A stretch of DNA of 64,000 nt from Bradyrhizobium cajani (GCF_009759665.1 NZ_WQNE01000017.1:1-64000), one strand, 5' to 3'. Counted from the stretch's first letter, positions 26,305 through 35,773 are shown. The notes: generated by a model not told the origin, from the sequence alone. Program-made: numbers and translations.

Positions 26305-26367
26305 TGCGGCGCTGACGCCGAGACGAGACCTCGGCGTCAACTCATCATCGCTACGCTAGGCAGATCC

Positions 26368-27147
26368 ATGCAGGGACGCCTGATGCTGGAACACCTGCTC
26401 CGCCGCGACCGCCTGATCGTCGCGATCGGGACCGCCGCGGTGGCGGCGCTCGCCTGGGCCTATCTCGCGAGCGGCGCCGGCATGGATACCGACATGATGG
26501 CCGACATGCCGGACATGGCACCGATGCCGTGGACGCCGCTCTACGCCGCTCTGCTGTTCGCGATGTGGTGGGTGATGATGATCGCGATGATGGCGCCGAG
26601 CGCAGCGCCGACCGTCCTGTTGTATGTGACTGTCAAGCGCAAGCAGGAGACTGCATCCCGCGCCGCCATCGATGCCTGGATATTTCTCGCAGGCTATCTC
26701 GTGACATGGGCCGGGTTCAGTCTGGTTGCGGTCCTGGCACAATGGGCACTCGAACGTTTCGGATTGCTGTCGATGGCGATGGCGACGACCAGTGCGGTCC
26801 TGGGCGGCGCCATCCTGCTTGCCGCGGGGCTTTACCAGTTCACGCCGCTCAAGCATGCCTGCCTGCGTTACTGCGAGAGCCCGCTGTTGTTTCTCAGCCG
26901 GCATTGGCGGCTTGGTGCGCGCGGAGCATTCCGCATGGGGCTTCGCCACGGCAGCTACTGCGTCGGCTGCTGCTGGTTTCTGATGGTATTGCTGTTCGTC
27001 GGTGGCGTGATGAACCTGGTCTGGATCATCGGCATCGCGCTCTATGTCGCCGGCGAGAAACTGCTGCCGTTCGGTCGAAGGCTCAGCCATGTGGCCGGCG
27101 CGACCCTCATCCTGTCCGGCACGATCGTTCTTGCGCGGGCGCTGTGA
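26368..27147 (+). CDS. DUF2182 membrane protein (predicted metal-binding)
   Basis: The 259-residue integral membrane protein has about six helices. After an unusual Met/Asp-rich periplasmic-looking segment (about residues 39-52, MDTDMMADMPDMAPMPW) comes WWVMMIAMMAPSAAPTVLLY. Near the end, GLRHGSYCVGCCWFLMVLLF carries a His and three Cys, the signature of DUF2182. Family members are annotated as predicted metal-binding membrane proteins; the metal is not established. It follows the DUF1326 gene. ATG 26368 is used; the later in-frame ATG at 26383 would shorten the leader only. Confidence 0.9.
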   Translation: MQGRLMLEHLLRRDRLIVAIGTAAVAALAWAYLASGAGMDTDMMADMPDMAPMPWTPLYAALLFAMWWVMMIAMMAPSAAPTVLLYVTVKRKQETASRAAIDAWIFLAGYLVTWAGFSLVAVLAQWALERFGLLSMAMATTSAVLGGAILLAAGLYQFTPLKHACLRYCESPLLFLSRHWRLGARGAFRMGLRHGSYCVGCCWFLMVLLFVGGVMNLVWIIGIALYVAGEKLLPFGRRLSHVAGATLILSGTIVLARAL

Positions 27148-27473
27148 GAAACGGGCGGATCGAGGGGGCGCTGCGGAAAGGTCCGTTTCCGGATGTATTA
27201 ATACTGCCAGGTTGCTTCAAAAGCGGCCGACCTCCGCGATTTTACGGATGTCGGAAACTGAAGAATTGAGCTTTCTCCGAACCAAAACTTAAGGCTATCG
27301 CTCCTAGTCTCGCGACCCGGATTGACGACAGCGCCCAATTTGCGGCCTTGCCGTCCCGAGCAATTGAGGCGGAGAAGGGCGATGCCATATTTGGCGGCGA
27401 GCACCGTTCTGCCCCGGCGGCTGATGCGGGGGCGTGTGCCGTGATTCCCGGAAGGTCGGTCCGCAAAGCTGCG
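27148..27473. other. Intergenic region before GGDEF-EAL gene
   Basis: This 326-bp spacer is less G+C-rich in its middle (about 27190-27310) than the neighbouring genes. No gene or repeat of the listed families was seen. The last part may instead be N-terminal coding sequence of the GGDEF-EAL gene if an upstream GTG (27441) or TTG (27348) is used. Confidence 0.45.
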
Positions 27474-30080
27474 ATGACGATCCTGCGGAACGCCCCGCTG
27501 CAGGTCGCATTGTTTTTCCTGCCCCTGGTCTGGATCGGGTACTTCGCGATCACGTCATCGGAACGGGCGGATGCCGTCCAGCAGGCACGGTTGCAGGGCG
27601 ACAGCGTCGCCGAATTGTTCGAGGAGAACACTGAGCGCATCTTCGAGCGTGTGGATCAGTCGTTGCTGGTGGTGCGCGCGCTTTACGCCCAGGATCCGCT
27701 GACCTTCAGCCTGAAGTTCTGGTCCGACAAGGCCCGCATCGCGACCGGTGACGTCATTCAGTTCTCCCTGATCGGACTGGACGGCTACCTGTTCGATACG
27801 ACGACGGGCTATTCCGGTCCCCCGCTCTATCTCGGCGATCGCGAGCACTTCATCAATGTCGTGTCGCAAGCCGAAGATCGCCTCTATGTTGCGAAGCCGG
27901 TGTTGGGGCGGGCGTCGAACAAATGGACCATCCAGCTCGCAAGGAAGGTGTTCGACTCCGCCAGGAATCCGGCGGGCGTGGTGGTCGGCTCGATCAGCGT
28001 CGACGTCGTCGGCAAGTTCTACGACACCGCAAAGCTCGGCGCCGGCGGAACGCTGGTTCTCAGAAATGCGAATTATGTCGTGCTCGCCGCGCGGGGCGTG
28101 GACCAGGGCACCGTGCTGGGGCAGCGCGCGCCGAACCGCGTCGAAGGCGAGCTGCGGGACGGCTTCTATGCACAATACTGGAACGAGAACCGCCCGAACC
28201 GCAGCGACAGGTTGACCACCGCACGCCGATCGCGGGTCTTTCCGTTGATCTTCACCGTGGGCATTTCGGAGCAGGAAATCTATTCGCGCTCCGATCGCAG
28301 GCAGAAGGTCTATCTCGGCGGCGCGGTGCTGCTCAGTTTCATCATCCTGACCGCTACGATGTTCCACTGGAGGCGACAAAAAGCGCTCGATCGCGCCCAA
28401 CGCGAGGTGCGCGATTTTGCCAGCAAGTTCGAGGACGCGCTCAGAAACCTTCCTCAGGGCTTGAGCATGTTCGACGGCCGCGACCGCCTGATCGCGTACA
28501 ATCGACAATGGGTCGAACTCTATGGGCTTGTGCCGGAGGAGATTCGGATCGACATGGATTTTCGGGAGGTGTTTGCAAAACAGACAGCCGTGCTCGACGT
28601 CGAGGCCTACCTTGCCGATTTGAAGAGCCGGCTCGCCAAGTCGGAGCAGACCTCGAACACCGTGCAGTTTCCGGATGGGCGCGTTATCTATATCTCATAC
28701 GGACGGCGCGAGGGCGGTGGCTGGGTCGCCACCCATGAAGACATCACCGAACGCAAGGCGTCCGAGGACCGTATCGAAAGGCTGGCGCACTACGACAGCC
28801 TGACCAGCCTCGCCAATCGCAATCTGTTCAAGGAGCGCATCGACGAAGCGCTCGCCAGTCATCCCAGGCCCGACGCGCCGTTCGCCGTGCTGCTGCTGGA
28901 TCTCGACAAGTTCAAGTCGGTCAATGACGCGCTCGGTCACCAATGCGGCGACGCGCTGCTGAAGCAGGTTGCCGGTCGGATCAAGGCGCAGATCGGCGAC
29001 GTCGATACTGCGGCGCGGATCGGCGGTGACGAGTTCGCCGTGATCGTGGCGCCGGGCCAGGTCTCGATGCAGGATGGCGCTGCGACGCTCGCGGCCAGGC
29101 TGGTGCACGCCATCGCCGAGCCCTATCAGATCGACGGCCATCCCGTCGTGATCGGCTGCAGCATCGGCATCGCCGTGGCGCCCGAGCATGGCACCCGTGT
29201 CGATGAGATCCTCCGCAATGCGGACCTTGCGCTCTACAAGTCGAAGAACGCCGGCCGAAACTGCTTCCATATCTACTCGGCGGAGCTCAAGGCGGAAGCG
29301 GATCAGCGCAACGTGCTCGAGATCGAGCTTCGCGAGGCGATCTGGCGCGATGAAATCGAGGTGTTCTATCAGCCCGTGACCGAGCTCGGCACGGGCCGTG
29401 TGAAATCGGTCGAGGCTCTGGCGCGCTGGCATCACGACACCAGGGGCTTCATTCCCCCCACCGAGTTCATCGCCGTTGCGGAGGCGGGTGGACTGATCGT
29501 CGAGCTTGGCAATCAGGTGCTGACCAAGGCGTGCAGGGATGCGATGACCATGCCGGGCGACGTCAATGTCGCGGTCAACCTGTCCGCCCTGCAATTTGCC
29601 GGCTCCAATCTCGTCGACACCGTCACGTTCGCACTGGCGCAGAGTGGTCTTCCGGAAAGCCGGCTCGAGCTCGAGATCACCGAGAGCGTGTTCCTCGCCG
29701 ATACCCAGGAAAACCTCAAGACTCTTCAGCGCCTCAAGGCACTGGGCGTCTCGATTGCGCTTGACGACTTCGGTGTCGGTTACTCGTCATTGTCCTATCT
29801 GACGGCCTTTCCGTTCGACAAGGTCAAGATCGACAAGTCCTTCATCGACAGGATCGACCGCTGCGAGACCGTCGCCGTGCTGAAATCCATCGTGCAGCTT
29901 GCGAGGACGCTGAAGCTCACGATCGTCGCCGAAGGCGTCGAGACCCGCGAGCAGGTCGGACGGCTCCAGTCGCTCGGGATTCCGCTCGGCCAGGGCTTTT
30001 TCTTCAGCAAGCCCGTGCCCCTGGCCGACCTGTCATGGCAAGGTCCCGGCGCGCGGCGGAGACGGCAAGCGGCGGCGTGA
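27474..30080 (+). CDS. Membrane GGDEF-EAL protein with extracytoplasmic sensor and PAS domain
   Basis: The 868-residue protein has helix 1 (about 8-25), a periplasmic dCACHE-like sensor (about 30-275), helix 2 (about 279-297), a PAS-like domain (about 315-440), GGDEF and EAL. The GGDEF site is intact (RIGGDEFAVI, about 514-523). The usual RxxD product-inhibition site before it is missing (GDVDTAAR instead of a RxxD). The EAL site is intact by eye (KSVEALARW, Glu about 647; later DDFGVGYSSLSYL and KIDKSFID). It should make or break c-di-GMP in response to an extracellular ligand; the net direction is unknown. Starts at GTG 27441 or TTG 27348 are possible. Confidence 0.92.
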   Translation: MTILRNAPLQVALFFLPLVWIGYFAITSSERADAVQQARLQGDSVAELFEENTERIFERVDQSLLVVRALYAQDPLTFSLKFWSDKARIATGDVIQFSLIGLDGYLFDTTTGYSGPPLYLGDREHFINVVSQAEDRLYVAKPVLGRASNKWTIQLARKVFDSARNPAGVVVGSISVDVVGKFYDTAKLGAGGTLVLRNANYVVLAARGVDQGTVLGQRAPNRVEGELRDGFYAQYWNENRPNRSDRLTTARRSRVFPLIFTVGISEQEIYSRSDRRQKVYLGGAVLLSFIILTATMFHWRRQKALDRAQREVRDFASKFEDALRNLPQGLSMFDGRDRLIAYNRQWVELYGLVPEEIRIDMDFREVFAKQTAVLDVEAYLADLKSRLAKSEQTSNTVQFPDGRVIYISYGRREGGGWVATHEDITERKASEDRIERLAHYDSLTSLANRNLFKERIDEALASHPRPDAPFAVLLLDLDKFKSVNDALGHQCGDALLKQVAGRIKAQIGDVDTAARIGGDEFAVIVAPGQVSMQDGAATLAARLVHAIAEPYQIDGHPVVIGCSIGIAVAPEHGTRVDEILRNADLALYKSKNAGRNCFHIYSAELKAEADQRNVLEIELREAIWRDEIEVFYQPVTELGTGRVKSVEALARWHHDTRGFIPPTEFIAVAEAGGLIVELGNQVLTKACRDAMTMPGDVNVAVNLSALQFAGSNLVDTVTFALAQSGLPESRLELEITESVFLADTQENLKTLQRLKALGVSIALDDFGVGYSSLSYLTAFPFDKVKIDKSFIDRIDRCETVAVLKSIVQLARTLKLTIVAEGVETREQVGRLQSLGIPLGQGFFFSKPVPLADLSWQGPGARRRRQAAA

Positions 30081-30235
30081 GGGGAGGCTGGACTCCTCTG
30101 ATCGGACGACGCGCGGTCGCCCAACAACCGTCCGCACATGGCGCCTATGTCCATTCGGAATTGTGAGACATAAGCACGAGCCAGCTTCCTGCCCCCGTGC
30201 TATTGCTGCTCCTCGCAATCTGCGCGAGGACACCC

Positions 30236-30913
30236 ATGCTTCCCCTTCCTGCCGACATCTTCACCGAGCCCGAGGATGTCTCGCCCGACGGCCTTGCCAA
30301 TCTCGGCCCGCTCCGCCGCCTCGCAGGTAGCTGGCAGGCCGACAAGGGCATCGACGTCAATCCGAAGGCCGATGGTCCCGAGCGGCGGACCTTCATCGAG
30401 CGCATCCGGATGGACCCGATCGATCCGCAGGCCAACGGGCCGCAGCTGTTCTACGGGCTGCGCTATCACATCCACATCAACACGCCCGAGGAAGACATCA
30501 CCTTCCACGACCAGGTCGGCTACTGGCTGTGGGAGCCCGCGACCGGGCTGATCATGCAGACGCTGGCGATCCCGCGCGGGCAGGTGCTGCTCGCCTCCGG
30601 CAAGGCCGGGCCGGATGACAGGAAGATCTCGGTCACGGCCAAGCGGGGCGACACCGCCTACGGCATCTGCTCGACCGATTTCCTGGAGCAGGCCTTCCGC
30701 ACCGATTCCTATCGCTGCGACATCACCTTCAACGACGACGGAAGCTGGAGCTATCTGATCCAGACCGAGTTGTTCGTGCGCGGCGCGCCGTTCAATCATC
30801 ACGACAGCAACACGCTCAAGCTCGTCGCGCCGCCAAAGCTCAATCCGCTCGCGGTGATCGTCAACGATCGCGCCAAGAACGATCGCGCCAAGGCCGGCGG
30901 GCCGGCGGCCTGA
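30236..30913 (+). CDS. FABP/nitrobindin-like heme-binding beta-barrel protein
   Basis: The 225-residue protein has the DUF1794-type small beta-barrel pattern: LGPLRRLAGSWQADKGID, FYGLRYHIHINTPEEDITFH, VGYWLWEPATGLIMQTLAIP and a TDFLEQAFRTDSYRCD segment. Members of this family (THAP4 C-domain, nitrobindin, bacterial FABP-like proteins) bind heme with a His; which His serves here is not certain. ATG 30236 with GAGGA upstream is preferred over an upstream start that would add hydrophobic residues without domain homology. It is the first of three closely spaced genes. Confidence 0.78.
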   Translation: MLPLPADIFTEPEDVSPDGLANLGPLRRLAGSWQADKGIDVNPKADGPERRTFIERIRMDPIDPQANGPQLFYGLRYHIHINTPEEDITFHDQVGYWLWEPATGLIMQTLAIPRGQVLLASGKAGPDDRKISVTAKRGDTAYGICSTDFLEQAFRTDSYRCDITFNDDGSWSYLIQTELFVRGAPFNHHDSNTLKLVAPPKLNPLAVIVNDRAKNDRAKAGGPAA

Positions 30914-30928
30914 GGTGCGGAGGTTCAC

Positions 30929-31636
30929 ATGAAGCCCTACGTCATCTGCCTGATGCACTCCAGCCTGGACGGCCGCACGCATCCCAGCCGCTGGCGTCCA
31001 AAGGGCGCGGGCACGGACTGGTTCGAGAAGATCCATGACGAACTCGGCGGCGATGCCTGGGTGATCGGCCGCGTCACCGGTGCGGAGTTCGCCAAGGGCA
31101 AGCCGTATCCGGAGACGACGACGAAAATCCCGCGCGAAAACTGGTTCGCACGACGCGATGCGAAGACCTACGGCGTCGTGCTCGATGCGCGGGGCAAGAT
31201 CGGCTGGGGCCGCTCCGACATCGGCGGCGATCCGATCGTCGTCGTGCTGACCGAGAGCGTGCCGGATTCGCATCTCGCAGGGCTTCGCGGCGAGGGCGTG
31301 TCCTACATCTTTGCCGGCAAGTCCGAGATCGACCTGGCGCTGGTGCTGGACGTTCTCAATCGCGAGCTTGGCGTGAAGCGTCTGCTCGTCGAGGGCGGCG
31401 GTGTCGCCAATGGCGCGTTCCTGCGCGCCGGCCTCATCGACGAATTCAACCTGATCCTCAGCCCCGCCGTGGATGGCGCGCAGGGCGCACCCTTCGTGTT
31501 CGACTCGACGGAAGCTGACAGCGACCAGCGCGCGCCGATCACGGCAATGACGCTGGAGAGCACGCGGGACCTCGGCGGCGGCGTCCTGCTGCTGCGGTAC
31601 CTGATCAAGAACGATCCGCACGCCGTGGCCAAATAA
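30929..31636 (+). CDS. RibD C-terminal domain (dihydrofolate-reductase-fold) protein
   Basis: The 235-residue protein begins PYVICLMHSSLDGRTHPSRW and has the RibD_C/DHFR-like fold: GGDAWVIGRVTGAEF, VVLTESVP, and the conserved LLVEGGGVANGAFLRAGLID, EFNLILSPAV. It should use NAD(P)H to reduce a pterin or a deaminated riboflavin intermediate-like substrate; its true substrate is unknown, as for most stand-alone RibD_C proteins. It is 15 bp after the heme-barrel gene and 9 bp before the amine oxidase gene, so these three form a probable operon. Confidence 0.88.
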   Translation: MKPYVICLMHSSLDGRTHPSRWRPKGAGTDWFEKIHDELGGDAWVIGRVTGAEFAKGKPYPETTTKIPRENWFARRDAKTYGVVLDARGKIGWGRSDIGGDPIVVVLTESVPDSHLAGLRGEGVSYIFAGKSEIDLALVLDVLNRELGVKRLLVEGGGVANGAFLRAGLIDEFNLILSPAVDGAQGAPFVFDSTEADSDQRAPITAMTLESTRDLGGGVLLLRYLIKNDPHAVAK

Positions 31637-31645
31637 AGCGCGGCC

Positions 31646-32917
31646 ATGTCCGAACCATCGGAGCACATCGTCATCGTCGGTGCGGGCGCGGCCGGCCTGA
31701 TGGCGGCACGCGATCTCGCGCGTGCGGGCAGGCGCGTGACCATCCTGGAGGCGCGCGAGCGCTGCGGCGGGCGCATTCATTCGCTGCCGGCGGCGCAGTT
31801 CGGCGACCCCGCCGATGCCGGCGCCGAATTCGTCCATGGCGAGGCACCGGTCACGCGCGGTCTCCTGCGCGAGGCCGGGCTGTCCCTTCAGCAGATCGAA
31901 GGCGTGCAGTGGGGCTTTGACGGCGCAAGCCTCTCGCGTGAGGACCGCCACGATCCGCACGAGGCGGAGCTGAAAGTCGTGCTTAGGGGGCTGAAGCATG
32001 ACCTCACGGTGGCCGATTTCCTCCGCCGTCATTTTGCCGATGAGGAATATGCGCGGCTGCGCCATTCGATCGAGCGCATGGTCGAGGGCTATGACGCTGC
32101 CGATCCCGAGCGCGCCTCGACGCTGGCGCTGCGCGAGGAATGGATGGATGGCAGGCACTCTCCGCAGGCGCGCATCAAGGGCGGCTATGGTGCGCTGATC
32201 GACTTCATGGTGGCCGAGTGCCGCAGGCGCGGCGTTGCGATCCGGCTCGGCTGCGCCGTGTCGGCCATCGAGGAAGTGGGCGGCGCCGTGGCGGTTCGTT
32301 GCGCCGGCGGCGATGTGCTTGCCTGCGACCGCGTGATCCTGACCGTGCCGCTGCCGCTGCTGCGCGAGCTCGCGCTGCCGACGAGCGCACGTGAAAAGGC
32401 CGCGGCTGCCGACGACATCGGCTTCGGCAATGTCATCAAGATCCTGCTGCGCTTCGCGCGGCCCTGGTGGCGCGAGCGTGAGGAAGATCTCGCGGACATG
32501 ACCTTCCTGCTGACGGATGAGACGATCCCGGTGTGGTGGACGCGCTGTCCGGACCAGCATCCGCTGCTCACCGGCTGGTTCGGCGGCCCGCGGACCGTGG
32601 AGCTGGGGGGCCTCGATCAGCAAGCGCTGATCGACGCCGGGCTCGATTCGCTCGCCGCCATCTTCGGGCTGTCGCGCGAGGTCCTCGCGCGCGACCTTGT
32701 CGCGGCGGCGGCGATCAACTGGATGCACGATCCCTTCGCGCGCGGCGCCTATTCATGGGCGACGCCGCGGACGCGTGCGGCGCAGACGATTCTCGCGCGC
32801 GCCGACGGGGCGGTGCTGTTCTCCGGCGAGGCGCTTTATCGCGGCCGCGATATGGGTACGGTCGAGGCGGCGCTGGCAAGCGGGCTGGAGACGGCGGGGA
32901 TGATCTTGCGCGGATGA
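31646..32917 (+). CDS. Flavin-containing amine oxidase family protein
   Basis: The 423-residue FAD enzyme has an N-terminal dinucleotide motif IVIVGAGAAGLMAARDLARA, then RVTILEARERCGGRIHSLPA, the family GG-R motif. The C-terminus has the GAYSWATPRTRAAQTIL stretch and a VLFSGEALYRGRDMGTVEAA FAD-binding segment. It is a polyamine-oxidase/monoamine-oxidase-type protein that would oxidise an amine and release H2O2 or reduce an acceptor. The substrate is unknown. It ends at a perfect palindromic terminator. Confidence 0.9.
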   Translation: MSEPSEHIVIVGAGAAGLMAARDLARAGRRVTILEARERCGGRIHSLPAAQFGDPADAGAEFVHGEAPVTRGLLREAGLSLQQIEGVQWGFDGASLSREDRHDPHEAELKVVLRGLKHDLTVADFLRRHFADEEYARLRHSIERMVEGYDAADPERASTLALREEWMDGRHSPQARIKGGYGALIDFMVAECRRRGVAIRLGCAVSAIEEVGGAVAVRCAGGDVLACDRVILTVPLPLLRELALPTSAREKAAAADDIGFGNVIKILLRFARPWWREREEDLADMTFLLTDETIPVWWTRCPDQHPLLTGWFGGPRTVELGGLDQQALIDAGLDSLAAIFGLSREVLARDLVAAAAINWMHDPFARGAYSWATPRTRAAQTILARADGAVLFSGEALYRGRDMGTVEAALASGLETAGMILRG

Positions 32918-32944
32918 AAAGGCCCGCAGATCTGCGGGCCTTTT
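32917..32944. terminator. Bidirectional palindromic terminator
   Basis: AAAAGGCCCGCAGA followed by TCTGCGGGCCTTTT is a perfect 28-bp palindrome. It gives a GC-rich hairpin with a T-run on each strand. It starts inside the stop codon region of the amine oxidase gene and serves the convergent His-rich protein gene as well. Confidence 0.93.
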
Positions 32945-32948
32945 GGTC

Positions 32949-33266
32949 TTACCAGCGACTGCCGCCGAAGCTGAACGTCACGCCGGGACCACCGCCGCCG
33001 TAGTACCCGTATGGTCCGCCGCCATAATAGCCGTGGTGCCGCGGATAGTAGCCGTAGCTGCGATAGTACGGGCGATAATGGCCGTGATGATGGCGCCAGT
33101 GATGGTGGCGATGGCCGTGATAGTGGTGCCGGTGCTGAGCGCTGATGTCGGTCGATCGGCTGCCTTGCGCGATTGGCTTCGCGCTTGAATTATTGGCCGC
33201 GTTCGCCGCCGATCCGCCGGCAAGCGCCGCAGCACCGACGGCCATCGCGACAAAGAGATACTTCAT
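32949..33266 (-). CDS. Exported His/Tyr/Gly-rich protein
   Basis: The 105-residue product has a signal peptide (MKYLFVAMAVGAAALAGGSA, then ANA-AN). The mature part is very rich in His, Tyr and Gly, including HRHHYHGHRHHHWRHHHGHY and a YGYYGGGGP tail. Such composition suggests metal binding (zinc, nickel or copper) in the periplasm or a structural surface role. No homologous domain is recognised. ATG 33266 is chosen because it begins the signal peptide; longer readings start upstream of it. It is convergent with the amine oxidase gene across the terminator. Confidence 0.72.
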   Translation of the reverse strand: MKYLFVAMAVGAAALAGGSAANAANNSSAKPIAQGSRSTDISAQHRHHYHGHRHHHWRHHHGHYRPYYRSYGYYPRHHGYYGGGPYGYYGGGGPGVTFSFGGSRW

Positions 33267-33489
33267 GTCATCACTCCAGTTGAATGTCGTGCGACAACAG
33301 ATGGGCATCCGGCGCGTTCCGGCCAGTGCGGGCGTCGAAACGACGCAGCTCGCGACTTCCGTTTCGCGCGGATGCGTGCGTGTCGTGAGATTTATTGTCG
33401 CATTACCGGCGTTGATCGCACTGTCGCCATCACTCTGCCGCGAATGACGCGATCACACCATCGGTTGTGACGATGCCTTGGTGGTGGTC

Positions 33490-33837
33490 TCACGGATGCG
33501 GATCAGGAAAGCCGTGGCGCTCGGAGAGCGCGGCGAGGATCGCGTCCTTGTCGGCGACGAAGGCGCGGCCCTGATGGCTGCCGGTCTGATACGGCGATGT
33601 CGCGCCATCGGCCAGCACCAGGATCGGCAGCGACTGGTTCTCCTCGCCGACCAGCGCGATCACGGCCTGCCGCGGGCGCGGCCACGCGATGCGCGCGACG
33701 TCGAGCTTGTCGGCAAGCAGCGGGAAGGAGGCCAGCACGCCCTCGATCAGCGCGCAATGCCAGCAATAAAAGCGGCGGCCCGGAAAGGCCGGGTCCTCGA
33801 AATCGGGGCGCAGCAGAAACAGACGGTCGCGCGTCAT
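33490..33837 (-). CDS. DUF3088 domain-containing protein
   Basis: The 115-residue cytoplasmic protein begins MTRDRLFLLRPDFEDPAFPG and has FYCWHCALIEGVLASFPLL, VGEENQSLPILVLADG and a C-terminal ADKDAILAALSERHGFPDPH. This matches DUF3088, a small thioredoxin-fold-like family with a CxxC pair (here CWHC) of unknown function. A thiol-redox role is plausible. ATG 33837 is used because the 40 codons before it are upstream intergenic sequence. It is divergent from the acyl-CoA ligase gene. Confidence 0.85.
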   Translation of the reverse strand: MTRDRLFLLRPDFEDPAFPGRRFYCWHCALIEGVLASFPLLADKLDVARIAWPRPRQAVIALVGEENQSLPILVLADGATSPYQTGSHQGRAFVADKDAILAALSERHGFPDPHP

Positions 33838-33949
33838 GGGTCGCTCCGAAGCATGGCCGCCTTGCTGAGGATCAAGGCGGTCAGGGCTGGCCGGCCTAGT
33901 CTCGACCTCCCAATTACCTGGGGAATCGACGAGGTATCGAAAGGACGCC

Positions 33950-35773
33950 ATGCCCAAGCCGATCAGTCAACCGCATGGGCTCGCCGAGGTGACGACGCTG
34001 CCCGCGCTGCTGCGCTGGCGTGTCGGTGCGACGCCCGCAGCGGAGGCCTATCGCCATTTCGACGCCACCGCGAGACGCTGGATCAGCCAGTCCTGGCAGG
34101 AGATCGACGCGGAGTTCGAGTTGTGGCGGCGGGCGCTGGTCGCGGAGGATCTGGCGCCGGGCGAGCGCGTCGCGATCCTGATGCCGAACGGCATCGCGCA
34201 TATCGCAATGGACCAGGCGACGCTGTCGCGCGGGCTCGTGCCGGTGCCGATGCATGCCGTCGACAATCCCGACAGCATCGCCTACATCCTCGCCGATTCC
34301 GGTGCGCTGCTGCTGTTCGTGGATACACTGGAGCGGTGGCAGGCGATCGCGGCCACCGGTCAGCCGCTCGACCATCTCAGGCGCATCGTCTGCGCGGACG
34401 GGGCCGGACCGGTGCCGGCCGACGCGCGCATCGTCGCGCTCGATCGCTGGCTCGCGGACGCACCGGGCGCGGCCGCGCCGCTGGCCGATGTCGCGATCAA
34501 GCCGGACGACCTCGCCGCCATCGTCTATACCTCGGGCACCACCGGGCGGCCAAAGGGCGTAATGCTGTCGCACGGCAACGTCGTCGCCAATGTGAAGGCG
34601 GTCGCGCAGCGCATCGCGGCAATGCCGCACGACGTCTTCCTGTCCCTCCTGCCGCTCTCGCACACCTTCGAACGCACCGGCGGCTATTACTATCCGATCG
34701 CGGCCGGCGCGTGCGTCGCTTATGCGCGGTCGGTGCCGCAACTCGCGGAGGACTTGAAGCAAGTGCGGCCGACCGTGCTGATCTCCGTGCCGCGGATCTA
34801 CGAGCGCTTCTATGCCCTGATCATGCAGCATCGCACCGCGGCCGGATTCATCGAGCGCGCGCTGCTCGACCTCACGATCGCCGTCGGCGGAAGGCGGTTC
34901 GATGCGCGGCAGGGGCGCGCCGCGCCGTCGCTGCTCGACCGTCTGGCGTGGCCGCTGCTCAAGCGGCTCGTCGCCGACAAGGTGCTGGCGCAGCTCGGCG
35001 GCCGCCTGCGCGTTGCGGTCTCCGGCGGCGCGCCGATCGCCGAGCCCGTCATTCGCCTGTTCCTGGCGCTCGGGCTCGACATCCTCCAGGGCTACGGCAT
35101 GACCGAGACCTCGCCGGTGGTCTCCGTCAACACGCCCGAGGACAACGATCCGCGTTCGGTCGGCCGCGTCCTCGACGGCGTCGAGGTCAGGTTGAGTGAG
35201 AACGACGAACTGCTGGTGCGCGGACCCAGCGTGATGCCGGGATACTGGCACAAGGAAGAGGAGACGCGCCGCGTGAAGGAGCCTGACGGCTGGCTGCACA
35301 CCGGCGACCAGGCCCGCATCGAGAACGGACGCATCACCATCACCGGCCGCATCAAGGACATCCTCGTCACCTCCACCGGCGAGAAGATCGCGCCGGTCGA
35401 CCTCGAGACCGCGATCCTCGCCGATCCCCTGTTCGAGCAGGCGATCGTGGTCGGCGAGCAGCGCCCCTTCCTCGCCGCGCTGGTCGTGCTCAACGCAAAG
35501 GCCTGGGCGCAGGAAAAGGAAAGGTTCGCAGCGAGCGGCAAGCAGGGCGAGGCGGCGGAGCGCGCCGTTCTGCTCGCGCGGATTGCTGCGGCCGTGAAAG
35601 CCCATCCGTCCTATGCGACGCCGCGCGCGGTGTGGTGGACGCTGGAGCCATGGACCATCGCCGCCGGGCTGCTCACGCCGACACTGAAGAACAAGCGCCC
35701 CGCACTCGAGCATCGCTTCGCCGACGAGATCACACGCATCTATGCGAAGAAGCCGGCGGCGCATGCTTCATGA
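33950..35773 (+). CDS. AMP-binding long-chain acyl-CoA synthetase-type ligase
   Basis: The 607-residue enzyme activates a carboxylic acid with ATP and joins it to CoA. Its adenylate-forming core has the P-loop IVYTSGTTGRPKGVMLSHGN (about residues 188-207), PLSHTFERTGGYYYPI, GYGMTETSPVVSVNTPED (about 380-400), WLHTGDQARIENGRITITGR and IKDILVTSTGEKIAP. The length and the absence of the FadD-type linker features fit the AMP-ligase group often called long-chain acyl-CoA synthetase. The substrate is not predictable. It is followed by a small hypothetical gene. Confidence 0.92.
   Translation: MPKPISQPHGLAEVTTLPALLRWRVGATPAAEAYRHFDATARRWISQSWQEIDAEFELWRRALVAEDLAPGERVAILMPNGIAHIAMDQATLSRGLVPVPMHAVDNPDSIAYILADSGALLLFVDTLERWQAIAATGQPLDHLRRIVCADGAGPVPADARIVALDRWLADAPGAAAPLADVAIKPDDLAAIVYTSGTTGRPKGVMLSHGNVVANVKAVAQRIAAMPHDVFLSLLPLSHTFERTGGYYYPIAAGACVAYARSVPQLAEDLKQVRPTVLISVPRIYERFYALIMQHRTAAGFIERALLDLTIAVGGRRFDARQGRAAPSLLDRLAWPLLKRLVADKVLAQLGGRLRVAVSGGAPIAEPVIRLFLALGLDILQGYGMTETSPVVSVNTPEDNDPRSVGRVLDGVEVRLSENDELLVRGPSVMPGYWHKEEETRRVKEPDGWLHTGDQARIENGRITITGRIKDILVTSTGEKIAPVDLETAILADPLFEQAIVVGEQRPFLAALVVLNAKAWAQEKERFAASGKQGEAAERAVLLARIAAAVKAHPSYATPRAVWWTLEPWTIAAGLLTPTLKNKRPALEHRFADEITRIYAKKPAAHAS

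Noticed and set aside
30200..32728. An 842-codon minus-strand open frame
   Set aside because: It is antisense to three well-supported genes and shows no motif.
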